Assembly: GCF_000377005.1 (NCBI RefSeq) | Contig: NZ_AQYB01000024.1 | Location: forward strand, 1 to 46,479 | Length of the DNA stretch: 46,479 bases | Source: Streptococcus minor DSM 17118 | GTDB taxonomy: Bacteria > Bacillota > Bacilli > Lactobacillales > Streptococcaceae | Direction: 5' to 3' | Part shown: positions 34,746-43,734 of the stretch, piece after piece | Layout of the letters: every line of letters starts with the position of its first letter | How positions within the stretch are numbered: the stretch's first letter is position 1 | Notes under the pieces: generated by a model | What the model was told of the DNA's origin: nothing | Seen by the model: the letters and a program-made list of their open reading frames with translations, nothing else | The model's database searches: none | Position numbers and translations under genes: made by a program

Positions 34746-36092
34746 ATGTTAGATTTCTTAATTGATATCGCCAAGACTCCAGCTATTTTGGTAGCCTTGA
34801 TTGCGATTTTAGGATTAGCTCTGCAGAAAAAATCTGCATCTGATTTGGTCAAAGGTGGTTTAAAAACCTTTGTTGGTTTTCTGGTTGTGGGCGGTGGAGC
34901 GACCTTGCTCTTGACAGCTCTGAACCCCTTTGGTCAAATGTTTGAAGTAGCCTTCAACTTGAAAGGAGTTGTTCCAAACAACGAAGCGATTGTTGCTTTG
35001 GCCTTAAACGAGTATGGAACAGCGACTTCCCTCATTATGTTGGTCGGTATGGCCTTCAACATTCTGATTGCGCGATTCACCAAATTTAAATACATTTTCT
35101 TAACAGGCCATCACACCCTTTATATGGCATGTATGATTGCAGTTATCCTGTCTGTCGCTGGCTTTACTTCCGCAGGCTTGATTGTCATGGGTGGTTTAGC
35201 ACTTGGGATTATCATGACATTATCACCAGCCTTTGTCCAAAAATACATGATTCAATTGACTGGAAATGATAAAGTTGCCCTCGGTCACTTCAGTGCTCTA
35301 GGCTACTGGCTCAGTGGTTTTGTCGGCAGTCTGGTGGGTGACAAATCAAAATCAACAGAAGACATCAAATTCCCTAAAGGATTGGCCTTTCTACGTGACT
35401 CAACTGTCAGCATTGCCATCTCTATGTCCATCATCTACATCATTGTAGCTATCTTTGCTGGTCCAGAGTATATTGAAAAAGAACTAAGCGGTGGCACCAA
35501 TAGTATGGTCTATGCCCTTCAACTCGGTGGTACTTTTGCCGGAGGTGTCTTTGTTATCCTATCTGGTGTCCGTCTTATCTTGGCGGAAATCGTACCAGCC
35601 TTCAAAGGTATTTCTGAAAAACTAGTTCCTAATTCAAAACCAGCTTTGGACTGTCCAATCGTTTATCCATATGCTCCAAATGCTGTATTGATTGGCTTCA
35701 TTTCAAGCTTTATCGGTGGTTTGGTCAGCATGGCTATCATGATTGCAACTGGTGGCGTGGTCATCCTTCCTGGCGTTGTTCCTCACTTCTTCTGTGGTGC
35801 AACAGCTGGTGTCATGGGGAATGCATCAGGTGGTATCCGTGGCTCTATCGTCGGTGCCTTTATGCAAGGTGTTCTCATCAGCTTCCTACCAGTTTTCTTG
35901 CTTCCAGTTCTTGGAAACCTCGGTTTTGCTGGCTCTACCTTCTCAGATGCTGACTTCGGTCTTTCTGGTATCTTCCTTGGTCTTCTTGCCAAGAATGGTG
36001 GTGTCATGACCGTTTCCATCGGTATCTTTGTCGTATTGGCTGGTATGTTCGCTCTCACAATCTTTGGAAAAAAAGAGTCTAAGGAGGGTTAG
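34746..36092 (+). CDS. PTS EIIC component, ascorbate (UlaA) type
   Basis: I start at ATG 34746 with AAAGGAG upstream; an in-frame start 45 bases earlier has no ribosome site. The 448-residue protein has about 11 membrane helices and UlaA-type motifs (KGGLKTFVGFLVVGGGATLL, FLTGHHTLYMACMIAV). It is the permease of an L-ascorbate-class PTS. The substrate is probably a sugar acid or pentose-like sugar, since the next two genes encode a transketolase and not the UlaD/E/F enzymes of ascorbate use. A 174-bp gap with a 13-bp GGAAGA/TCTTCC palindrome (34669-34681) separates it from EIIB. Confidence 0.92.
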   Translation: MLDFLIDIAKTPAILVALIAILGLALQKKSASDLVKGGLKTFVGFLVVGGGATLLLTALNPFGQMFEVAFNLKGVVPNNEAIVALALNEYGTATSLIMLVGMAFNILIARFTKFKYIFLTGHHTLYMACMIAVILSVAGFTSAGLIVMGGLALGIIMTLSPAFVQKYMIQLTGNDKVALGHFSALGYWLSGFVGSLVGDKSKSTEDIKFPKGLAFLRDSTVSIAISMSIIYIIVAIFAGPEYIEKELSGGTNSMVYALQLGGTFAGGVFVILSGVRLILAEIVPAFKGISEKLVPNSKPALDCPIVYPYAPNAVLIGFISSFIGGLVSMAIMIATGGVVILPGVVPHFFCGATAGVMGNASGGIRGSIVGAFMQGVLISFLPVFLLPVLGNLGFAGSTFSDADFGLSGIFLGLLAKNGGVMTVSIGIFVVLAGMFALTIFGKKESKEG

Positions 36093-36094
36093 TG

Positions 36095-36952
36095 ATGCCC
36101 CTTACTGAACTCGAGTTACAAGAAATAAAGAACTTTGCTAGAGACATCCGTATCAATACACTTGAAACCCTTAATCAACTGGGTTTTGGTCACTATGGCG
36201 GTAGCCTATCCATAGTTGAGACGCTAGCGGTTTTATATGGAAAACTTATGCCTATGACGCCCGAAGTCTTTTCCCAAAAGGAGAGAGACTACTTTGTCCT
36301 CTCCAAAGGGCACGCAGGGCCAACCCTTTACAGTACCTTGCATTTACAGGGTTTCTTCGATAAGGATTTTCTCCATTCTCTCAACAAAAATGGAACTGGA
36401 CTTCCATCCCATCCAGACCGCAATCTGACTCCCGGTGTCGATATGACAACTGGATCGTTAGGTCAAGGCATCAGTGTTGCAACTGGCATTGCCTACGGTC
36501 AAAGTATAGACAATTCTCCATACTACACTTATGCTATCGTGGGAGATGGGGAATTAAATGAAGGCCAGTGTTGGGAAGCTTTCCAATTTGCTGCCCACCA
36601 GAAATTATCTAATCTCATCGTTTTTATCGATGACAATAAGAAACAACTAGACGGCACCACTGCTCAAATCTGCCAGACGCAAGATTTTCTTGAAAAAATG
36701 CAGGCCTTTGGGTTTGACGGACTTCGTGTCAAAGGAGACGACATTGTAGCTATCTATGATGCTGTTTTATCCCTACAAAACGCGGGCTCTGACAAACCAA
36801 AAGTAATTGTGTTGGATACGATTAAAGGACAAGGCGTTCCGTTCCTAGAAACCATGGAGGCCAATCACCACTTGCGACTAGATGCAGAAATGCGTCAGAA
36901 ACTAGAAAAAGCTGTTGAACTGTTGAAATCGGAAAAGGAGGAACTCTTATGA
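36095..36952 (+). CDS. Transketolase, N-terminal (thiamine diphosphate-binding) subunit
   Basis: The start is ATG 36095, with AAGGAGG 7 nt before it. The 285-residue protein equals the first third of a standard transketolase. It holds the thiamine-diphosphate motif GDGELNEGQCWEAFQFAAH...DDNK and the SKGHAGPTLYS active-site His. It pairs with the next gene product to form a full enzyme that moves two-carbon units between sugar phosphates. It follows the EIIC stop by 2 bp, so uptake and conversion are co-expressed. Confidence 0.94.
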   Translation: MPLTELELQEIKNFARDIRINTLETLNQLGFGHYGGSLSIVETLAVLYGKLMPMTPEVFSQKERDYFVLSKGHAGPTLYSTLHLQGFFDKDFLHSLNKNGTGLPSHPDRNLTPGVDMTTGSLGQGISVATGIAYGQSIDNSPYYTYAIVGDGELNEGQCWEAFQFAAHQKLSNLIVFIDDNKKQLDGTTAQICQTQDFLEKMQAFGFDGLRVKGDDIVAIYDAVLSLQNAGSDKPKVIVLDTIKGQGVPFLETMEANHHLRLDAEMRQKLEKAVELLKSEKEELL

Positions 36953-37869
36953 CAGCAAAAGAAATGCGTTTAGTCTATCGAGACTTCCTTGCCGAACATA
37001 GCTCAGCAGAGGAGAAATTGGTAGTTCTCGAAGCAGATCTTTCAAGCTCCATGGCAACCAACAAGCTAGCTGACCAATATGGAAAACGCTATGTCAACCT
37101 TGGTATTATGGAAGCTGAGATGATGGGAGCTGCCGCTGGATTATCCATTCTGGGATACAAACCCTATATCCATACCTTTGGCCCCTTTGCCAGTCGCCGG
37201 GTATTTGACCAAGTTTTCCTCTCACTGGGTTATGCCAAGTTAAATGCTACCATTATCGGTTCTGATGCAGGAGTCTCTGCAGAAATGAACGGTGGAACTC
37301 ACATGCCCTTTGAAGATTTAGGGCTGATGCGTCTTATCCCACAAGCAACCATTTTTGAAGTCAGTGATGATCCCCAGTTCAAGGCTGTCCTGGAACAAAC
37401 CTTGGAGATAAAAGGTTTGACCTATATCCGTACTATCCGAAAAGCCCCTGAGCGTATCTACTCAGAAAACCATGACTTTTCCAAAGGCTACTGCCAATTG
37501 CGCGATGGCCAAGACGGTGTCATCCTTGCTTCTGGTATCATGGTAGCTGAAGCTCTAAAAGCAGCTGAACTATTAGCTAAAGATGGGATCTCAGTAGGAG
37601 TTATAGATGTTTTCCGCATCAAACCGTTAGCAGAAGAATTAAAAAATGTGCTAGCAGGAAAACCCATTGTCACAGCTGAAAATCACAATCAAAGTGGAGG
37701 ACTAGGCAGTGCCATCACTGAGTTGCTCAGCGAAGAAAACAAGACTCCAATCCGTCGTATCGGAGTCAAGGAACGATTTGGCCAAGTAGGGCAAATGGCC
37801 TATCTCATGGAAGAATACGGCTTGACAGCAGCCCATATTGCTAAAGAAACACTAAATTTTCTAAAATAA
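36949..37869 (+). CDS. Transketolase, C-terminal (pyrimidine-binding and regulatory) subunit
   Basis: A 306-residue protein with the transketolase pyrimidine domain (about 1-165; GIMEAEMMGAAAGLSILGY carries the conserved Glu that activates thiamine diphosphate) and the C-terminal domain (about 180-300; VTAENHNQSGGLGSAI). ATGA overlaps the stop of the N-terminal subunit, giving tight translational coupling and equal amounts. Split transketolases of this kind occur in PTS operons of streptococci and other Firmicutes. A terminator follows. Confidence 0.94.
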   Translation: MTAKEMRLVYRDFLAEHSSAEEKLVVLEADLSSSMATNKLADQYGKRYVNLGIMEAEMMGAAAGLSILGYKPYIHTFGPFASRRVFDQVFLSLGYAKLNATIIGSDAGVSAEMNGGTHMPFEDLGLMRLIPQATIFEVSDDPQFKAVLEQTLEIKGLTYIRTIRKAPERIYSENHDFSKGYCQLRDGQDGVILASGIMVAEALKAAELLAKDGISVGVIDVFRIKPLAEELKNVLAGKPIVTAENHNQSGGLGSAITELLSEENKTPIRRIGVKERFGQVGQMAYLMEEYGLTAAHIAKETLNFLK

Positions 37870-37875
37870 ACAACG

Positions 37876-37903
37876 AAAGAGGTTTGCAAAAACCTCTTTT
37901 CAT
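37876..37903 (+). terminator. Terminator of the PTS-transketolase operon
   Basis: A perfect 10-bp stem AAAGAGGTTT/AAACCTCTTT with a GCAA (GNRA) tetraloop, followed by TCATTTT. Confidence 0.88.
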
Positions 37904-38121
37904 TTTCGTAACAAGGGTAAGGCTAACTTTCTTTGAGTATGTGGGAAGGTAGTACTGACAGATATATCTTGAGTTATCAAAATGGCGATAACGTCTTATT
38001 TTCACATGTTCTCTCTCATCTTTTCTATATCTCTTTTCCTATAAAATTTTTGTTTTTAAGCATAGAAAATTGTTTCTCTATCTTTAAAACCAGACTCCAG
38101 AAAGGTTTTTTTCTTATTTTG

Positions 38122-38130
38122 TGCTACAAT
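38122..38130 (+). promoter_or_regulatory. Extended -10 of rnhC, abutting the start codon
   Basis: TGCTACAAT ends at 38130. A start about seven bases later falls on the A of the rnhC ATG (38137), which predicts a leaderless message. Confidence 0.5.
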
Positions 38131-38136
38131 AAAAGA

Positions 38137-39018
38137 ATGACAAGTATTGTGTTACATCTCAACGAACAAGAGCGAAAGCAAGTCAAACAGACATTTGCCA
38201 ATTTCTCCCAGACTAGCAAAAATCCTTATGTTGAAGCCTTTTTCAAACCAGAAGGAGCGAGCATTACCATCTATTCTTCGGGTAAGGTGCTATTCCAAGG
38301 AGAAAAGGCAGCAAGCTACGCCCAAAAATGGGGACATCAGACTAGCACCCAAGCGACTATCCAGCAAAATGTACCCATGATTGGAAGTGATGAGGTTGGA
38401 AACGGATCCTACTTTGGTGGTCTTGCGGTGGTTGCTAGCTTTGTTACACCTGCAGACCATGCCTTCCTCAAGGACCTAGGAGTGGATGACTCCAAAAAAA
38501 TGACGGACCAAAAAATCCGACAAATCACCCCGCTCCTAAAAGAAAACATTCCCCATCAGGCTTTGTTCTTGACACCTAAAAAATACAACCAAGTCATCAG
38601 TCAGGGCTACAATGCTGTTTCGGTCAAGGTAGCTCTTCATAATCAGGCTATTTTCCTGCTCTTGCAAAAAGGAGTCCAGGCTCAGCAAATTGTCATCGAC
38701 GCCTTTACCAGCACTAAAAATTATGACAAATATGCCCGTCAGGAAAACAATCAAGTAACCCAAAACATCACACTGGTTGAGAAGGCCGAGAGCAAGTATT
38801 TGGCCGTGGCTGTCTCTTCTATCATGGCTCGCTCGCTCTTTCTGGACAACCTAGACGAGCTGAGCCAGGCTGTAGGAGTGACCCTTCCTTCAGGTGCTGG
38901 CCACAAGTCAGATGTGATTGCTAGCCAGATTTTACAACAACAGGGCATGACAGGCTTGGAAAAAACAGCCAAGCTCCACTTTGCCAATACCAAAAAAGCA
39001 CAAAAACTCCTAGAGTGA
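38137..39018 (+). CDS. rnhC: Ribonuclease HIII
   Basis: I start at ATG 38137; the long in-frame N-terminal extension upstream is AT-rich, contains the promoter-like -10 and has no homology-like features. The 293-residue product has an N-terminal substrate-binding domain (about 1-80), then the RNase H fold: [13 protein letters not shown] with the DE active-site pair, DSKKMTD, and [15 protein letters not shown]. It cuts RNA in RNA-DNA hybrids. No Shine-Dalgarno precedes the ATG, so translation is probably leaderless. lepB follows after 7 bp. Confidence 0.93.
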   Translation: MTSIVLHLNEQERKQVKQTFANFSQTSKNPYVEAFFKPEGASITIYSSGKVLFQGEKAASYAQKWGHQTSTQATIQQNVPMIGSDEVGNGSYFGGLAVVASFVTPADHAFLKDLGVDDSKKMTDQKIRQITPLLKENIPHQALFLTPKKYNQVISQGYNAVSVKVALHNQAIFLLLQKGVQAQQIVIDAFTSTKNYDKYARQENNQVTQNITLVEKAESKYLAVAVSSIMARSLFLDNLDELSQAVGVTLPSGAGHKSDVIASQILQQQGMTGLEKTAKLHFANTKKAQKLLE

Positions 39019-39025
39019 GGTTATT

Positions 39026-39619
39026 ATGAAAGCATTTATCAAAGAATGGGGACTTTTTACCCTCATTGTCGTCATCATCATCATCTCCCGTTGGCTGATT
39101 TGGAGTCCTGTGACCGTTGATGGTCATTCCATGGACCCCACTCTGCAAGATAAAGAGCATCTCATCATGTACAGGACCAAAGACATCCAGAGATTTGACA
39201 TCGTAGTTGCCGGAGAATCTGATGGTTCGGGCAAGGACAAACTCATTGTCAAACGGGTAATTGGCATGCCAGGGGATACCATTCGTTTTGACAATGATAT
39301 CCTCTATGTTAACGATAAACAGATGGATGAGCCTTACTTAAAAGAGTACTTGGAAGCCTTTGCCAAGGATAAGCTCCAGGCCATCTACTCATATAATGCC
39401 CAATTTCAGGCTAGAGCTCAAGTTTCAACAGCCTTCACTGTGGATACTAATTTCCAACCGTCCTTTACCGTGACTGTACCTGAAGGACACTACTACTTAT
39501 TAGGAGATGACCGCATCGTCTCTCAGGATAGCCGCGCAGTCGGCAGCTTTGCAAAAGAGAATATCAAGGGGAAAATTGTCTTGCGGATGTGGCCCCTTAA
39601 CCGCATCACTCGGTTTTAG
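39026..39619 (+). CDS. lepB: Signal peptidase I
   Basis: A 197-residue serine protease with one N-terminal membrane anchor (about 9-26) and an extracellular catalytic domain. The nucleophile is Ser35 in DGHSMDPTL and the general base is Lys76 in LIVKRVIGMPGD; box E is GDDRIVSQDSRAVG. It removes signal peptides from exported proteins, including the giant YD-repeat protein of this window. GAGTGAGG precedes the ATG. The rnhC-lepB pair is a common streptococcal neighbourhood. Confidence 0.95.
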   Translation: MKAFIKEWGLFTLIVVIIIISRWLIWSPVTVDGHSMDPTLQDKEHLIMYRTKDIQRFDIVVAGESDGSGKDKLIVKRVIGMPGDTIRFDNDILYVNDKQMDEPYLKEYLEAFAKDKLQAIYSYNAQFQARAQVSTAFTVDTNFQPSFTVTVPEGHYYLLGDDRIVSQDSRAVGSFAKENIKGKIVLRMWPLNRITRF

Positions 39620-39721
39620 AAAAAAGTAGGGAGTGGGAAAGGAGGGGTTGTACTATCCCAACTTCCACTCTCTTTGTATCTCCAAAAATGAATACCGATT
39701 GTTCTTTTTAAGCTACATATA

Positions 39722-39811
39722 GACTGACTGAAAATATGGAGCCTGCTTGTGTCAAAAGATACAGCAACCCTCCTTATTTTCACTAGGTCTGCTAAACGCC
39801 CTTTATATCTT
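39722..39811 (+). repeat. Structured 90-nt repeat, copy 1
   Basis: Nearly identical to copy 2 at a 112-bp offset. It can fold with TGAAAATA/TATTTTCA and GGAG/CTCC arms around a stem TGTGTC-AAAA-GATACA, with one G-U pair. The strand is unproven. It could be a small RNA, a leader element or a repeat family. Confidence 0.65.
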
Positions 39812-39833
39812 GACAAATCGAATACGGGCTACG

Positions 39834-39923
39834 GACTAACTGAAAATATGGAGCCTGCTTGTGTCAAAAGACACAGCGCTACTCCTTATTTTCACTGGGT
39901 CCGCTAAACGCCCTTTATATCTT
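39834..39923 (+). repeat. Structured 90-nt repeat, copy 2
   Basis: Same arms as copy 1, with the inner stem TGTGTC-AAAA-GACACA fully paired; the C for T difference from copy 1 keeps pairing. It ends 5 bp before the recD2 ATG. Confidence 0.65.
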
Positions 39924-39928
39924 ATATT

Positions 39929-42301
39929 ATGACTGAACTTTTTTTTACTGGAACGATTGAGCGGGTAATCTTTGAAAATCCTGCTAATTTTTACAAAATA
40001 TTACTGCTAGAAATTGATGAAACCAATGCTGACTTCGAAGACTATGAAGTCATCGTAACAGGAACCATCGCAGATGTCATCGAAGGAGAAGACTACTGTT
40101 TTTATGGTCAGTTAGTAACCCATCCCAAATATGGCCAACAATTGCAAGTCAGCCGGTATGAGCGTAGCAAGCCCACTTCTGCTGGTCTCATCAAGTATTT
40201 TTCTAGTGAGCATTTCAAGGGGATTGGCCGCAAAACAGCCGAAAAGATTGTCGAACTTTATGGCGAAAATACCATTGACCATATTCTGGCTGAACCTGAA
40301 AAACTATCTACCATTCGAGGCCTTTCTGCTAAAAATCGCCAACTTTTTTTAGAAACCCTACGTATCAATTATGGAACAGAAATGATTTTGGCTAAGCTGG
40401 CAGAATATGGAATCCCCAATAAACTAGCCTTCCAAATCCAAGATACCTACAAGGAAAAGACCTTGACCACCATAGAGGAAAATCCTTATCAACTCGTTGA
40501 AGATATTCAGGGAATGGGCTTTATCATTGCGGATAAAATCGCAGACAATCTCGGTATAAACAGCCATGCCCCTCAACGCTTTCGCGCGGGTATCCTCTAC
40601 AGTCTCCTCCAACAATCTCTGGAAACTGGAGATACTTATATTGAAGCCAGAGACTTACTGGAAGCTACCCTGACTGTCCTAGAACAGGCCCGACCGGTCG
40701 AACTAGATCCCGCCGCAGTCGCTCAAGAATTAACCGGCTTGATTGCTGATGGTAAATTGCAACAAATTGGCACTAAAATCTTTGATAATAGCCTCTACTT
40801 TGCCGAAGAAGGCATCAAAAAAAGCCTGACTAGGCTGCTAAACAAACACACCCTCAAACCCTTTGAACGTTCTGTCATTGATGAGGCCATTTCTCATTTG
40901 GAACAGGAGTCTGGCATCCATTATGATTCGATTCAAAAAGAAGCTATCGTTCAAGCCATCAATAATCCTCTCTTTATTCTAACAGGCGGGCCAGGTACAG
41001 GAAAGACCACTGTCATCAATGGTATTATCGCTGTGTATGCTCTCCTCCACAAACTCAATTTGACCAAGGTAACAGGAGACAGCCCTATTTTACTGGCTGC
41101 ACCAACAGGACGGGCTGCCCGTCGTATGAACGAATTGACAGGACTTCCAAGTGCCACTATTCACCGCCATCTAGGCTTGACTGAAGGACAAAACGAGAGT
41201 TTTAGGGAAGATTATCTCGATGCTGACTTGATTATTATTGATGAGTTTTCCATGGTCGATACTTGGTTGGCCCATCAACTGTTCCAAAACATCTCCTCCA
41301 ACAGTCAAGTTCTCATCGTTGGAGATGCTGAGCAACTCCCTTCCGTTAGCCCTGGCCAAGTTCTCGCTGATCTCTTAAAAATTCCAAGCTTGCCCAACAT
41401 TACTCTAGAAAAAATCTATCGGCAATCCGAAGACTCAACCATCGTTCATCTGGCTAGCCATATCCGACAGGGATTTCTTCCAGATGATTTCCGAGAAAAG
41501 AAAGCTGACCGCTCCTATTTTGAAGCTCAGAATGAACAAATCCCCGCTATGGTGGAACGCATCGTATCTGCTGCGATTGCCTCAGGTATCCCAGCAGACC
41601 AAGTTCAAATCCTAGCTCCCATGTACCGCGGCCTAGCTGGCATCGATCAACTCAACAAACTCACTCAAGAACTCCTCAATCCGCTAGAAAGTGGCGAAAT
41701 CGAATTTCCCTATAACGACCAGATTTTCCGACAAGGGGATCGCGTCATCCATCTGGTCAATGATACTGAAAGCAATGTCTTTAATGGCGATTTAGGCTAT
41801 ATCAGCGATCTCCTACCTGCCAAATACAGCGACTCTAAGCAAGATGAGCTCACCATCCATTTTGAGGGTGGAGAAATCACCTATCCGCGAAACGAATGGT
41901 ACAAAATCACCCTGGCCTATGCCATGTCTATTCACAAATCTCAGGGTAGCGAATTCCAAGTGGTCATTCTCCCTATTACCCACTCTAGCCAACGGATGCT
42001 CCAGCGTAATCTCATTTACACTGCCATCACCCGCTCGAAAAGCAAGTTGATTTTACTGGGACAGCTATCCGCCTTTGACCAGGCTGTCAAAAATGCTGGA
42101 ACAGCGCGCAAGACCTACCTAGTGGAGCGCTTTATTCCTCAGATGACTGAGACAACTCCAGATAATCCACAACCTGACCAAGTCAGTCAACCAGTCGAAT
42201 CATCCAATTACATCCTAACTCCCCAAAACTTCCAGACCATTGAGCCTATGATCGGTTTAACTGATGAGGACATCCAAATTTTTTTCAAAACTACACAATA
42301 A
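39929..42301 (+). CDS. recD2: RecD2-type DNA helicase
   Basis: A 790-residue SF1B helicase. The N-terminal region (about 1-330) contains helix-hairpin-helix segments (KGIGRKTAEKIVELYG, IRGLSAKNRQ). Walker A is GGPGTGKT at 353-360; then LIIDEFSMVD (Walker B), GDAEQLPSVSPGQ, and the late motif AYAMSIHKSQGSEF followed by YTAITRSK. RecD2 unwinds DNA 5' to 3' and acts in repair without RecBC. No Shine-Dalgarno is seen before ATG 39929; TATATC at 39916-39921 would place a transcript start on the ATG, so it may be leaderless. Confidence 0.95.
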   Translation: MTELFFTGTIERVIFENPANFYKILLLEIDETNADFEDYEVIVTGTIADVIEGEDYCFYGQLVTHPKYGQQLQVSRYERSKPTSAGLIKYFSSEHFKGIGRKTAEKIVELYGENTIDHILAEPEKLSTIRGLSAKNRQLFLETLRINYGTEMILAKLAEYGIPNKLAFQIQDTYKEKTLTTIEENPYQLVEDIQGMGFIIADKIADNLGINSHAPQRFRAGILYSLLQQSLETGDTYIEARDLLEATLTVLEQARPVELDPAAVAQELTGLIADGKLQQIGTKIFDNSLYFAEEGIKKSLTRLLNKHTLKPFERSVIDEAISHLEQESGIHYDSIQKEAIVQAINNPLFILTGGPGTGKTTVINGIIAVYALLHKLNLTKVTGDSPILLAAPTGRAARRMNELTGLPSATIHRHLGLTEGQNESFREDYLDADLIIIDEFSMVDTWLAHQLFQNISSNSQVLIVGDAEQLPSVSPGQVLADLLKIPSLPNITLEKIYRQSEDSTIVHLASHIRQGFLPDDFREKKADRSYFEAQNEQIPAMVERIVSAAIASGIPADQVQILAPMYRGLAGIDQLNKLTQELLNPLESGEIEFPYNDQIFRQGDRVIHLVNDTESNVFNGDLGYISDLLPAKYSDSKQDELTIHFEGGEITYPRNEWYKITLAYAMSIHKSQGSEFQVVILPITHSSQRMLQRNLIYTAITRSKSKLILLGQLSAFDQAVKNAGTARKTYLVERFIPQMTETTPDNPQPDQVSQPVESSNYILTPQNFQTIEPMIGLTDEDIQIFFKTTQ

Positions 42302-42342
42302 AAACCATCATCAAAGTATTGTCACTTTGGTAATGGTTTTTT
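42301..42342. terminator. Bidirectional terminator between recD2 and dinB
   Basis: AAAACCAT and ATGGTTTT outer arms with an inner AAAGT/ACTTT pair, and T or A runs on both sides. Confidence 0.8.
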
Positions 42343-42344
42343 AA

Positions 42345-43424
42345 TTATTTCAATAGCTTCTCTTCTAAATTTGTCAGTGTGATACCCAGCAGACGGATAC
42401 CCTTACTCAAGTCACCGACTGCATCAAAGATGTCCTCTGCAGTCCGTAAAATTAGTTTCTCTTCATCTGTCGGAAACTCTAGGGTTCGACGTTTGGTAAG
42501 GGTCGTAAAGTCAGCATAGCGGACCTTAACGACAATGGTCTTGCTGACCTTGCGATGCTTTTCTAGACCATTTGTGACTTTTTCAGCCAAGATAGCCAGC
42601 TCTTTTTGCACATCTTCTGTCCGGTAGAGTAGCTTGCTGTAAGTCCTCTCCTTGCCAATAGATTTGCGAACCCGATGTGTTTTTACAGGCGAGTTGGAAA
42701 TGCCTCTAGCTCGTCTATAGAGATCATAACCAAAACGCCCAAAGAGGTCAATCAAGGTCATTTCAGGTATTTCCAGCAAGTCTGCTCCCGTGTAAACCCC
42801 CATATCATGTAGCCTTTGAACCGATTTCTTGCCGACTCCGTAAAATTTTTCAACAGGAAGCTTCGACAGGACACTGATAGCTTGGTCTGGCAAAATGACC
42901 GTCAAACCATGTGGTTTTTCCATATCAGAGGCAATTTTGGCTAAAAACTTATTATATGAAACCCCGGCAGAGGCGGTCAGACCAAGCTCTTGCCAGATAT
43001 CATACTGGATAAGTTTGGCAATCTTGACAGCTGACACAATACCCAGTTTATTTTCCGTCACATCTAAATAGGCCTCGTCGATGGACATTGGCTCCACAAA
43101 ATCTGTATAACGATGAAAAATCTCCCGCACCTGCCGACCAACTTCCTGGTATTTATCATAGTTGCCTGAGATAAAGATTCCCTGGGGACAACGCTCATAG
43201 GCCTCCTTGGAAGACATGGCCGAATGAACCCCAAACGCTCTCGCTTCATAGGAACAGGTTGCAACCACCCCACGCCCTCCAGATTGCCTCGGATCTTTAG
43301 CAATGATGACTGGTTTTCCCTTCAAGTCTGGGTTGTCCCGCACTTCAATGGCAGCAAAAAAAGCATCCATATCAATGTGGATAATTTTTCTTGATGTATC
43401 ATTGATAAGAGGGAAAATGAGCAC
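42345..43424 (-). CDS. dinB: DNA polymerase IV (Y family)
   Basis: I choose the GTG at 43424, because AAGGAGG lies 5 nt upstream; the ATG ten codons earlier sits before that ribosome site. The product has 359 residues. The catalytic acids are Asp18 in [10 protein letters not shown] and Asp116-Glu117 in SIDEAYLD; then come thumb HhH ([17 protein letters not shown]) and little-finger regions. It performs translesion synthesis and lacks proofreading. An extended -10 (TGATATAAT, minus strand, hexamer 43461-43466) is present. Confidence 0.95.
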   Translation of the reverse strand: MLIFPLINDTSRKIIHIDMDAFFAAIEVRDNPDLKGKPVIIAKDPRQSGGRGVVATCSYEARAFGVHSAMSSKEAYERCPQGIFISGNYDKYQEVGRQVREIFHRYTDFVEPMSIDEAYLDVTENKLGIVSAVKIAKLIQYDIWQELGLTASAGVSYNKFLAKIASDMEKPHGLTVILPDQAISVLSKLPVEKFYGVGKKSVQRLHDMGVYTGADLLEIPEMTLIDLFGRFGYDLYRRARGISNSPVKTHRVRKSIGKERTYSKLLYRTEDVQKELAILAEKVTNGLEKHRKVSKTIVVKVRYADFTTLTKRRTLEFPTDEEKLILRTAEDIFDAVGDLSKGIRLLGITLTNLEEKLLK

Positions 43425-43460
43425 AACAGCCTCCTTGGTTTTATTTTTATGCATTAGTTC

Positions 43461-43469
43461 ATTATATCA
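43461..43469 (-). promoter_or_regulatory. dinB promoter, extended -10
   Basis: On the minus strand TGATATAAT is a perfect extended -10; no clear -35, and no LexA-type dyad is visible. Confidence 0.55.
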
Positions 43470-43655
43470 CATTCTCTCCCTTTTCACCCCATTTCTGACC
43501 CATTCAACGCTCTTTGGGAAACCCTTTCTTTTTGTTATTTCTCTTCTGACATCTTCCAAAAACCTTGTAATAAAGCCTGAAACAGCTGTGATTTTTCTCA
43601 CAATTCTCATGTAAATATTTTCACAATTTTTCATATATTTTCAAGCTTTTTGCGG

Positions 43656-43684
43656 TTGTAAATCGCTTTCCATCATGTTATAAT
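43656..43684 (+). promoter_or_regulatory. pfl promoter with a cre-like spacer
   Basis: TTGTAA (43656-43661), a 17-bp spacer, and TATAAT (43679-43684) with TG one base before. On the minus strand GGAAAGCGATTTAC (43658-43671) resembles a CcpA site, with the conserved AAAGCG core. Confidence 0.7.
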
Positions 43685-43734
43685 ATATACATAAGTGCAT
43701 CTTTGATGCATAACTTTTAATAAGGAGAAATCTC

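Larger units (their letters stand above)
39620..39928. other. Intergenic region between lepB and recD2
   Basis: No protein gene. It holds a terminator-like hairpin after lepB (GGGAGTGGGA near 39630 with TTCCACTCTC near 39663-39672) and two tandem 90-nt structured repeats (39722-39811 and 39834-39923), annotated separately. Confidence 0.7.

Noticed and set aside
37933..38136. N-terminal extension of RNase HIII by 68 residues
   Set aside because: AT-rich, non-conserved in appearance, and it contains the likely -10; the normal family start is ATG 38137.
39722..39923. The two 90-nt repeats as a CRISPR array
   Set aside because: Only two units, much too long, with internal structure and a 22-bp separator; no cas genes.
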